Assembly: GCA_948099385.1 (NCBI GenBank)
Contig: CANUEZ040000183.1
Coordinates: 6,448,001 to 6,512,000 of the forward strand
From: Fasciola hepatica
Taxonomy: Eukaryota; Platyhelminthes; Trematoda; Plagiorchiida; Fasciolidae
Length of the DNA: 64,000 nt
Reading direction: 5' to 3'
Part shown: positions 12,361 through 22,099 of the stretch, piece by piece
How the letters are laid out: the number at the start of each line of letters is the position of its first letter
Numbering within the stretch: position 1 is the first letter of the stretch
The notes under the pieces: model-generated
The model's database searches: none
What the model was told of the DNA's origin: nothing
What the model saw: the letters and a program-made list of their open reading frames with translations, nothing else
Position numbers and translations under genes: made by a program

Positions 12361-13016
12361 CACTCAATAATTCCGACATATGTACTTGAAGTTATCAAAC
12401 ACGGTACTTGGATTCCAATTAGTGCATCTTTGTTTTCTGAGACACGTACGTAGGTTTTTGGAACCACGTGTAGATTAGGAGGTTTTGGAAAAATCTGCAG
12501 CGCGCATACCTATACCATTGTTTTTCTGATGAGAAAACAAGGTAGACGGAAAGTCTGGTGGGTGAATCAGAAATCTATTGTACCTGTGATGTAACTGTAG
12601 TTTTTCTGTATAAATGCATTACTGGAAACACGGTTGTTCGCGTGAAAACCCGTATCGTATAAATCACAGTGAAAGTTTCATTTGTCTTTGAATTATTGTG
12701 CAGTGGAGAATGCTTTCGGACTGCCATTCAGGTAATTAAATTCCAGTCTTGGAATCATTTTACCCCCGTTTACGTGGAAGATAGCACGTTTTTAGAAATG
12801 TACAAAATTCGCTATGCAGTCTCAAAGAGTCAGCGCGAAAAAGTGTACTCCGGAAAGTTATGATGTAGAAATTTCGAAGTCAAGTGATTTGCTGACAAAA
12901 TCTGAACACGAGAAGCGGATTTGTAGATTCTATTCAAAAAAATCTGAGTGTCATGCAAACATCCAACCTGCCTACTGAGTGTCAAGCTTGCTGAATTTAG
13001 CAGGATCCTGAATCAC

Positions 13017-13172
13017 CTGTGACTCTTTGATTTGATCCAGGTCATTGAAAATACCTGTGTGAGACTTTAGAATATTTGATTGTGAGCAGCATATTTTATA
13101 GGTATTGCAGATGGGATTATATAGCAGATTGAGACGATGAAAATAAAAAGAAACAAGAGAATTGGAGAACAC
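13017..13172 (-). CDS. Putative exon with conserved donor, copy 2
   Basis: This minus-strand frame ends SHTGIFNDLDQIKESQ at base 13017, followed by the donor GTGATT. The last 16 or so codons align in frame with the exon ending at 1779, with one in-frame two-codon length difference. The upstream part of the frame (13110-13172) matches copy 1 at DNA level but not clearly at protein level, so the exon start may be near 13110. Function unknown. Confidence 0.4.
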
Positions 13173-14375
13173 AGTGACAACGAATAATAAATTCGTGTCA
13201 ACGTGTTATGGGGCTATCATTGTCACAAGAGATAGCATCCTTGTCGGTTGCATGTGACTGATGTTTTCTCAAATGACCTTGCGTTGATGACCAAGGTAGC
13301 GTAAGATATCTCACATTATATCTAGGCAAACAACAGAGAGATGTTCAGCTATATTGTGGTCCGCTTCACGGTGGCTGAGCTCGAGACTTAGGTTTTCCTT
13401 TTTATTCCCTTTTGGTAATTAGAATCAGACGTAGGGTTCCAGTAACCGTGATGGCTTGGTCCGATTCCATCAGATGAATAGGTAGGAAACCGGGAGCTTC
13501 TCATAACTGCAAATTATCTCCGTTGAATGTGACTGATAGCTAGACGGCTTTTGTTCACTGCTTGATGGTTAGGTTTGATTATAGTACTCTCAACTTTCTA
13601 ATGATGCACTATTCCGGATATCTGTTCTCGAGAAAATCCTGTTTTGCCTTATCAGGTTTCTTGTGAACAGTTTCTGCAGAAAGCCGACAAACCACTAAAC
13701 TCTATCAAACCATTCACGATTCAAAATACCAACTCCTGCCGAACATACAGAGAGGATGGATCGAAAAGGCTTGACCTGTTGATGAGATAAGCTCTTCATT
13801 CAAGACACCTAAGAACACGTGTTGGTTTATATGCATTTCCCGAAGTAGAAAATCTTCACAAAATAATTGGCTTATTATTTGGCGAGACATATAAAGTTAT
13901 TGGTATGCGGAAAAAGATTGCATAAGAGCCTGTTGGTAGAAGATTGAATAAAATCTTTTTGATTTACCAGACTCCGTTATGAGTGCTGAACATCCAATCA
14001 AGTGATCAGACACTGAGACGAATGTTCCGAATCCGTGCACTCTGAACAAAGTGGTATTTTATTTGGTTTATTAGTACTGCACTGGAAATACCGAGTAAAC
14101 TCGAATAAGTAATTCGTACTTTGAAGTAACTTAAATGCCTAATTCGCTGAACTCGAGAACAAGTGAAAAATCATCTACGGTTAGTTACTCGTAAAACGCA
14201 GCTGAAATATGTCTAACTTCAAACAAAGCATAGATGCATACTATTTAGACACAATTTCGCACATAGCATGGTGATCCATTTCAAGTGATCACATATTTAT
14301 TTAGTTGTTGAGACGTCGTTTACATCAAAACTATGCAATCAACAAGATTGCATCCTGTGAAATAGCTGGTGAACA

Positions 14376-14486
14376 TTATATAACGGGTCGCACCAAGGAA
14401 ACAGGTCGTTCATTGTGACGTTGTATTGTATCGAAGCACACGTCCACGTGCACCATCTGTGAGACTTCGGAAATATCGGATTGTTT
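14376..14486 (-). CDS. Putative exon KQSDISEV, copy 2
   Basis: This minus-strand frame begins KQSDISEV after an acceptor-like TTTCAAGAAATAG and contains CFDTI, matching the copy-1 exon at 188-319. It lies downstream, in transcription order, of the 14599-15012 frame, as in copy 1, so gene order is conserved between the inverted copies. The stop near 14376 differs from copy 1. Product unknown. Confidence 0.4.
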   Translation of the reverse strand, partial: KQSDISEVSQMVHVDVCFDTIQRHNERPVSLVRPVI

Positions 14487-14598
14487 CCTATTTCTTGAAA
14501 TACCAGTTGCATTTAGCTTCGGTGATGGTTATGGGCACACCCGTCAACAGTGAGATAATAATTAGATTTCTCCATTTACTACAGTTGTGAAAGAGTGA

Positions 14599-15012
14599 TT
14601 AAAATTTGCTACGCTCCACAACCATGTCGTTGTAATGTGTCCCCAAAAACACGAAAACCCAAAACTGGGTCCGATTTTTCTGCTGACGTTTTAGTGTGTG
14701 AGAAGCAGTTAACCAGTTTAGAATAGATAACGGGATATTAGGTAACATACACATTTTCCATGAGAGATATCTACAAAACATAGCATCTACTGAGAGCTGG
14801 GCAAAGAAGACAATCGAGTCGCGATAAACATATGAACGGTGGTATCCATAGACGTTTGACTGTTCGGAAAAATAATGGTTCATTCTGGTTGTTGTACGAA
14901 TATTCTTAAGGCAAACTATTCTTTTTATTCGAACCAGGTGATAGACTCTTAAGTGGATAAGATCATACATCTTAGCCATACTGACGTGTATACTTGGAGG
15001 GTTTTTGCACAA
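14599..15012 (-). CDS. Hypothetical ORF, paralogous end to window-start exon
   Basis: This 137-codon minus-strand frame is one of the longest here not explained by a repeat. Its last 20 or so codons (FVFLGTH...VVE) are conserved in frame with the partial exon at 1-96, so the copy-1 gene probably continues left of the window in the same way. The middle of the frame is rich in Y, R and hydrophobic residues, with no signal peptide or domain I recognise. It starts at an ATG but could instead be an internal exon. It may be coding sequence of an old mobile element carried in both duplicates. Function unknown. Confidence 0.4.
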   Translation of the reverse strand: MCKNPPSIHVSMAKMYDLIHLRVYHLVRIKRIVCLKNIRTTTRMNHYFSEQSNVYGYHRSYVYRDSIVFFAQLSVDAMFCRYLSWKMCMLPNIPLSILNWLTASHTLKRQQKNRTQFWVFVFLGTHYNDMVVERSKF

Positions 15013-15984
15013 AGCCAGTTCACTTTTGTGAAAAGCAGTTGATGATCATTTTTATGAAGTGTACATGACCAACGAGGGAACTCGACACCCAAGGTGACAC
15101 AAAAGTTCTCGAGCCGCCTCCTCTCTTCGTAAATTTGCTAGTGCTATTCAGAACTGTGCAGACTCCTGAAATTTGATGGTTTATTCAACACAGTTTTCAC
15201 ATCATTTATTTCACTGATGATCATCTCTGGGTGTGTCAGCTCCGGTATGCAGACGCGTTCAAATAAAATTCAATATTCATCATTCGATGTGAAGTGATCT
15301 GATTTGTACACAGTCCATTGTCCCAAACGTACATCATTGCAAGTAGTGTCTGAATATGTTATTGTAGTATGACGCTCTTGTTGTCGCTGAGTGCCGGTTG
15401 TCCTCGTCACACATCCAGATGATGCAGTTGTTTCGGATCGTCCTCAGTCAAGTCGAGTGAGATCTGGCCTTGGTCGTTTTTCTGATAATCGGGAAGTTGT
15501 TTGGTCTGTAATGTAGGTTCGGCATTCTGGATAAGATAACCTGGATCAACCAAACAATTAGCGACCTGCATTTCGAACATCCAGCTGAGTTTTGGTGAAA
15601 ACCACGTGCAATTTATATATATTTCCTTTAAAACTGAAAGCTTGTCACTCCTTTTAGACGAATTCTCACAGCGATTCGCAACAAAGGCTCGCAGGTTTTA
15701 GTTGCAAGTCTGAGCATCAAGGAGCAATGTGAACAATAACTGTTGTTAATCGATAGGCTCATGCGTCGCAGTAAATCCTCATCATTCGTCTTCGTTTGAA
15801 CGATTTAGTTGGATAGAATCCGAGGTGAGGGTGAAGAAGAAGAAAAATACGACAACATTCCTATTCCCACTTCACAGATGGTACTGTAGTAACCATTTTG
15901 TGATGATCAAGTGCAAACAACGTACAAACCCATAAGGTCAATTCACATTGCTTGAATTTCGGAAATAGTTGGAATATCTCAACT
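15013..15984. other. Unassigned DNA next to right arm
   Basis: No gene recognised. A good acceptor-like tract (CCTATTCCCACTTCACAG) ends at 15878, but the frames beyond it are short. Weak homology to 9990-10100 in inverse orientation is visible from about 15880. Confidence 0.35.
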
Positions 15985-17230
15985 TTGATTCTTCTTGTTA
16001 GCCTCGCTAGTTCTCGATGTGTCACATGAAAAGCAATCAGCATGACAGCAAGTATTGGAATGAATTATTTTCTTTATACAATCCTAATCACTTACTGCAA
16101 TTTTTCTTGATAGTACAGGCATTGCTAATTATTTGCTCTTTCGACAAATTATTTTTCCAACTTCACTATTTACTTCATGACGAAAGTTAGGCTTTCCCGA
16201 ATAAAGGTCGCAGCCCAATTGTAGCTGGCAATTGGAGAAAAAACGACGGGTGAGGCAGTATTCGAACTCAAGAAGGCCGTTTGACCACTGCCTGAGAACT
16301 GAACAGAACACGGAACAGCCATATCACTTGCTTGATTGCAATTAGATCTACGACGATCATTTGAACGGAGAAGGAACCTCATTACCACTTTTGTTAATGT
16401 TTAATCTATGTGCAGAATTCTGATTTCTTTAAGTTTTTGATTTTGTTGCGGAACGAACAGCAGCCATTTCGGAATTATTATAATCTCTCAATCAAAATGT
16501 CCACACTCAGACTGAACAGATGGTTACTTGTGCTCCTCCTCTCGTCACGTGTTCAGGCCACTGACTGACTGACATACTGACTCATTCGTAATTCACCTCA
16601 ATTCAATGACATGCAATCACGCTAGGCATCCGTTTACGTGTACTGGACAATTTTGAGTCGAATCACATGATAAGTAGGTGACGATTGACTGAATATAATG
16701 CATGTGGTTATAAAACGTCGCAATAAAGAAAATTGATTAGATATATGCTAAGCATTTCACAAAGAACAGAACACGATTGCTCGGAATGAGAAATTCAACC
16801 ACCGCATTTGAGTGCCGATTTTGTTTTATGCTTTCAGTTGTCTTCAGGAAATATGAGATGAATTGTCTCTTGTAATTAATTTATGCCACATTGAGTCTTG
16901 AATCTTTTGCCTCAGAACGGGTAACACCGTACGAAAATTCGGCACTACCACGCACTCGTTGAATATTCGGTGGAATTTGCAACAAAAGTGATTTATACAT
17001 GGTCATTTGATATTACCGTTGTCAGTTGTCCGTTGCAAATGAACCAGGCTGAATGATGGCGTATTATGTAAAATACCACTCAGTGTTTGTGAAGTTGTGG
17101 ACAAGTTATGAAAATAAATGCAGGTATGATAACTTCTGATGGAGTTTATTTTTGGTTTTGTTATTTTATTGAGGCAAAATGCCGTGTTGATTTTCTATAT
17201 GAATTCGACTGAAGAATACTCTCCTTCAAG

Positions 17231-17308
17231 ATGACTGTGAATGATGATGTGGATAGCATAAAACGTGTCAACTTGGTTGCAAAGGCAAAATGCTCTGATC
17301 AGTGGAAG
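17231..17308 (+). CDS. Conserved 78-bp exon MTVNDDVD, right-arm copy
   Basis: Same protein sequence as the left-arm exon, with the same CTCCTTCAAG upstream and GTGAGA donor downstream. Pointing right, it heads a possible plus-strand gene whose next blocks are the VFKVGRIQILF frame (about 17451-17640) and an ORF ending at 17859. One difference from the left copy is that the acceptor-equivalent site reads TTTTTAG then GATCG, which puts the next exon one base out of phase. Confidence 0.48.
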
Positions 17309-17450
17309 GTGAGAATTTCCAAGATATGCGAATCTGATTGAATTGCCTTGAAGAATCAAAGTAATTTTTCCCAGTTATATTTACGGAAGTTTCCTATTTG
17401 AATAGATCGTCAAGAGTAGGATTTTGCGCCAATTTCATTTTAAGAACAAT

Positions 17451-17640
17451 TTTTAGGATCGTTTTTAAAGTTGGAAGAATTCAAATCCTTTTCGATGTGA
17501 AAGGTATTGAATTGGAGACTGAGTCATTCCTCATATTCGACGAGAAAACAACATCCTCGATGGCAATAATATTTCCGGGTACCGAGAATTGCCAGGTTTC
17601 AGGAGGCAACCGCATGTGTCTTCCAGCAATCCATCTTTGA
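17451..17640 (+). CDS. Putative exon VFKVGRIQILF, right-arm copy
   Basis: The frame reads VFKVGRIQILFDVKGIELE, then FLIFDEKTTSS and GTENCQ, closing with TGA at 17638. Homologous to 8413-8531 up to about the TES triplet, then unrelated. Joined to the 17231 exon through the nearest AG it is out of phase, so either a different acceptor is used (for example AAAG before TTGGAAG) or this paralogue is decaying. A GTTTCA donor-like site follows TGCCAG. Confidence 0.38.
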
Positions 17641-17733
17641 ACTTGTGAAAATGTGCATAATTTCAAGGCTCACTTCCCACAATAACTTTGTAATAACTTG
17701 AATTCAAACGTGATCAAAACCACATTCTCCAAA

Positions 17734-17859
17734 ATGGAGAGAAATGTCATTGTGCTACCCACGCACAGTCCATTGGTCTCGAAAGTGGAGGCAGTAAATC
17801 ATATCAAACCCAATTTGATGTATTCTGCCAAACAGACTGTGAACGATTCTGAAGAATAA
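17734..17859 (+). CDS. Short ORF, possible C-terminal exon
   Basis: 42 codons from ATG (17734) to TAA: MERNVIVLPTHSPLVS then KVEAVNHIKPN and QTVNDSEE. The stop codon is embedded in an AATAAA hexamer (17855-17860), which could be a polyadenylation signal. It lies about 100 bp downstream of the right-arm exons on the same strand. It is not in the inverted repeat and has no copy in the window, so support is compositional only. Confidence 0.3.
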   Translation: MERNVIVLPTHSPLVSKVEAVNHIKPNLMYSAKQTVNDSEE

Positions 17860-18079
17860 AGTGGAGACGCTATAAATAATATTATTGTATACGAACTCTG
17901 TATTTCCACTTACAAGAACTGCCAATTGTGAATAAATCTTTATTAGTTTTGAGACCGCGTGAGAAACTGGCCAATTTTTCGAATCACCGAGATATTGTTT
18001 GAAAGTTATTTTTCCGGTACTCAAGAGAACACAATCCCAATTTGGATAGTACGGTATTGTATCGATCTATCATCTTGTT

Positions 18080-18320
18080 ATCGTAAAAATGATCACTTTT
18101 TGCATGAATACTTCCAACAATTCAAATGAGAATACGGTGATAAACCTAGCACGAATTGCTCAAGTACGCTAGTGAATAATCAGAATGGCAGCGAGAATAG
18201 ACATAACTGATGAGTGGCAGCCACCGCGAAACCGGTGAAGTGCATTGCAGGAAATGTTGTCCTACCCCCCAGACAGAATACAATGCTACTTAGATCGTGA
18301 TTAAGACTTGTCACTTTTTC
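18080..18320 (+). repeat. Short element with hammerhead-like core, copy A
   Basis: Contains CTGATGA (18207-18213), then the 14-base GTGGCAGCCACCGC, then GAAAC (18228-18232). GTGG and CCGC can pair as stem II with a six-base loop, so all conserved catalytic-core positions CUGAUGA...GAAA are present. The sequence 122 bp upstream (TAAAAATGATCACT) and the body ATTCAAATGAGAATAC align with copy B at the same spacing, and downstream homology continues to ACAATGC. A plausible cleavage triplet and stem III partner could not be fixed with certainty. Related to schistosome hammerhead-bearing repeats or retrozymes. Confidence 0.65.
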
Positions 18321-20289
18321 GCCTCAATGCCCAGACTCTATAGTAGTTGTGACTTTCTTTTGATGGTTTTAGCGGGTATCATCTGAAGTGTGAGCAGAAT
18401 TACTCGCACCATTGAAACAGACTGAAGAGGTTATTGCACCACAGCTCCACCACCACTTGCTGGTTTCCCTTGGTATATTTATTCATAGATCGACCTCTAG
18501 GCTACTATGTCTGGGGAAATTCTTGCATACGAGCACCGTTCTGCATGAATTCTGAATAGAAGTGTAACCGTCTTGTGAAAACCTGATGATATCTTTGAAA
18601 CTGAGGTCATTCGTTTGAGACACCATGATTGGTCTCCCTTTATTCAGCATACCGATCAACTGATATCGAGCAGAGTACGGAGGCAAAGATGATGACACCT
18701 GTCAGATGCTAAAACTAACATTTTACTAGAAAATCTAAATATATGAGGATATTCGAAGGGTAACTGAGGATCAACTTAGATTGACGTCGGCATTCAAAGG
18801 AAGCACGTTTATTTGAAAACGAAGGCGGAAGCCGTTTTTATTTTGTGTATGTCGAAACTATCTCGTATCTTATACATTCTGTGTCTGAATCATTGGTTTC
18901 TGGATAAAGTGCTTTAGAAAGAAGCTGGATGTTACCAGAGTGTATTTTATGTGAATGTATATTACCATTAGAGTAATATTCAGCAGCTTGAACGATATTT
19001 ATCCAGATTTTCTTCAATGACAAAAAAGTGCACGATGATCAAACATATCATATATCCCATCACTTCAATTTTTTTCCCCGTTGCGGTTGCAATCTTCACG
19101 CTCTTTCCCACGGTGTATTTGTAGTATATTTTTATTGGTTGGTGCTAACAAATCGCAAGAACATTGATCCTCCGAATTGCTGACTTTCATTTGAAAGAAG
19201 AACATGCACATGTTCTGTGTATTCATCATGCGCCTGAACGATGAGCTCCCAGTGACTGGTTTACGGCAAGGTGGTCTACTAGTTCTCGTTGTTAGTAATG
19301 GTTCATATAGAGAGCCGACTTGTTGGCAACGATATGCAGCAAAATATAATAAGCATCACTCTATATGAACCACACGAAAAGTGTAATCCTCACTCTGTTT
19401 TGATCGATGGATGCAAAATGTGTGTGACTTTCAATCAACTGATCAGCACACATCTAGCACAGCATGCTGTCATAATGATACAAAAAAGCACTTGACAGTG
19501 TTGACGTAGAACTATACATTGTTAAAGCTGCAATAATTAGCGGGATTTACGAGTTTCCAGGAAAGTAATCTTCGTGATCTACTTTCACGTGGCAAGTAAG
19601 TGCGCTTAAATTCAGACAAAACCCTATTTATCCCATCTCTTTCAACCAGGTCCGAGACGGAGTATGAGACTCTAAGCAAAAATGAAATGGAACATATACA
19701 CAATAAATTGAACAGCACAATAATAAGCAATGACCCTGTCATTATCTATTGACCTTTTCGAAACGCTTTGGCGTATAGTTCACCGATTTGGTACGTACAG
19801 CACTCGTTGTAAGTAACTCCATTATCTGTTCCTTTTTTGACTTCAGTACCCACTGCTGGTATACAGTCCATTGAATTCTTTCATTCCAAACCAAGAAGTA
19901 ATTTTTGCTAACACTGAGAGTTGTGGTATTGGAAGGGTAATTTGCGAACTGGAGCTCGGGGTTATGCAAATATTCGCAAGTATGAAGGAAGAAAACTGGA
20001 ATTCGATCAGTCGTTCGGTAGTATATGTACAATGCTCTCGTGACATATGAGGTCGTGCGTTATCCCCAGAAACGGATAGAAAAACTTGATGTTCAGAGAC
20101 CTTTGCGTCTGGAGTTCATAGAACATATCCAAATCACTGTAATCATATGCGTTGGAGGTCTGCTGATTGCTTTCGATTTCGAGGCACCGTTGTCTTATTG
20201 TCTCGTTTGTATGCTTTTCGTGCCAAGCCACTTTCACTATCCGTCGCAGATACCAATAGTGAAACACGTCTAGCTATTCGGTGTCCGTG
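18321..20289. other. Unassigned DNA
   Basis: Only short frames on both strands (for example 18483-18698 minus, 19742-20032 minus, 20007-20267 minus), mutually overlapping and without splice support. No repeat shared with the rest of the window was noticed. Confidence 0.35.
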
Positions 20290-21690
20290 ACGTGTAGTGA
20301 CCACGTCTCTCAACCGCACTTTAATATTCCACGTATAGTGACCCGAAGAACACGGGCTTTTGTCCCAAGGCCGATTTTTTTGCGAAGCTGGAGAAAGGCA
20401 TTCTTGGCATTACCAGTGTGCAACTGAACTTCATCTTCGGCTTGACTGTTTGAGAGAATCATAGAACCAAACCTCTTGAGCGCCGGGGCGTGCTCAATTT
20501 ATTCGCCGTGCTAATTTACTAAGAGAATGCACCTTGTTGTGTATGTCGAAAGGATCTTTGTCTTCATCCCATTGGTCTCTACTCTCATGGGTTTTGAAAA
20601 ATATTCTTGGTGGTTGAAAACCGGCTGTAAGGCAGTTGAATTGTACCCAAGGATGACGATCTGGTCTGTGAATTCTAGATGGGCGAGGGGAGCATCGGCG
20701 TCAATCGAAATACCAGTGAGCACCTTTCGTATTATCTCATTGACGGTCTAGTTGAACAGCACTTGCGTCGGGGGACAGCCATGTCTAACACCAGAGTTGA
20801 GGGAGACATCATTGGACTCCACTTCGTAGGTGCGTATTCCCACACGTGTACTAGTGTACTACGACCTCATCAGATTGAAAAGCTTCTGAATCATTCCGTT
20901 TAATGGATGTACGATGCATAAATATTCCTTGTCGACTAAGTGGGTGTCAAACTGAAAATTAATAAAATAAACTGCACTTGGCTGCATAACTAGTCCCGAG
21001 GTTCTTATACCGCAGATGTTGAATATGTGTGGTCTACGCACCTTCTACCACGGTGAACGCCTTCTTGATTGGAACCTGTTCAGATGCAGAGCGGAATAGA
21101 CGGACGACCTTAGGGAAGTCCCGCATTCAGCCGTGGCCTCCGTGGTATTTTGATCCAGCGAATGTCGCAGTCGCCCCTATCCGAACGACTGGCTTTGCGT
21201 CGGATAGCTCGTAATTTTATGTGACTATCCTGGCCTTGCTTGTAACGTAGAGAGTCCTACCTGAGATCAAGTCTTTCCGTCGTTGTCTTGTAAAGTCTAG
21301 TTCATATGAAGCGGATTGTTTGATTGGCGCCTTACATGAAGTTGTTTGATTTTCCACCTGTGCTTCTTCTCTACCCGTAAACGTGGTGATTATTTCGAAA
21401 GCAAAAGCATCTAAGACCGCTTGGACTTTTCTCGGTGATCCCAAGGCTGCTGTCAGAATCCATTTTCGACCAGAGTTTAGCACTGATTACCTGGGTGGAT
21501 CTTGAAGCGTGCACAGACGAGGATGTGTGTTCTCTGCCACTCTTGTTTCCAATCCCCGCGCTTTGATAGGACCGGCAATCTTCGGTCAAAGATGACCAGC
21601 GTAGTCGTGTGAGAATGTAGTCGATCTGGTGCGTTGTGTGCTTGTCAATGAAGTACCACGTTATGGTAACTTCCATCTACGCCGAGAATT
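20290..21690 (-). mobile_element. Decayed non-LTR retrotransposon, EN end to RT (LINE-B)
   Basis: Read on the minus strand, 5' to 3': the endonuclease C-terminus with QIDYILTRLRWSSLTEDCRS near 21600 and REHTSSSVHAS; the EN-RT linker (21480-21060); RT with SGVRHGCPP (about 20773-20795), where the usual Q is H; LTGISIDADAPLAHLEF then TDQIVILG (about 20650-20720) replacing the YADD box; and the C-terminal block with LRKKIG and GTKARVLRV down to about 20300. Several stops and frameshifts, and catalytic aspartates are lost. Sequence 21700-22100 may be its degenerate EN N-terminus but could not be confirmed. Confidence 0.8.
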
Positions 21691-22099
21691 TTTCTACGCT
21701 GAGTCCCAGAATTCGGCAGTCGAACATTGGAGAGAAACATGATTTCAATGCTTTCATCATGCGGCCTCCGCGCAGTGATGGCTTAGATTCCAATGTCCAA
21801 GAGTCCTATACAATCCCAGCAGGCTATTCGGATGTAATTTTAGGTCCTAATGCCTTCAGGTAGCATATTTGTTGACCCGACCGCCGACAGAACACGAGGC
21901 ACTTCGCTTACCGGGGACGAAGTGGCGTCCTCAGCATCACTAGGCTTTTTGTTCGAGGATGCAGCTGTAGCCCGTGCACAACTAAGCATTACCTATCGAG
22001 CAACAAGAAGGTTTTATGTGGGGAGTCGGTGACAGAATGATCGGTTCATATGCATTTCGGATGGCAATCTACTAGTCGAGGATGCATCCAATGTGATCT

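Larger units (their letters stand above)
12960..14660 (-). repeat. Diverged inverted duplication, copy 2
   Basis: This is the partner of 1-1830 in opposite orientation. Alignment is continuous from the splice-donor region at about 13017 up to the FVFLxTH-type coding stretch at about 14600-14660. It carries extra sequence relative to copy 1 near 13985-14060 and lacks about 300 bp that copy 1 has. The two copies flank the left arm of a younger inverted repeat, so their order (copy 1, left arm, copy 2, right arm) is not that of a simple single inverted block duplication. Confidence 0.75.
15985..17640. repeat. Young inverted repeat, right arm
   Basis: Partner of 8409-10030 in inverse orientation. 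The spacer between the arms is about 5.95 kb and holds a LINE fragment plus copy 2 of the older duplication. Both arms carry an identical 78-bp exon-like block pointing outward, away from the spacer, so two paralogous genes are transcribed divergently from the two arms. Confidence 0.9.
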
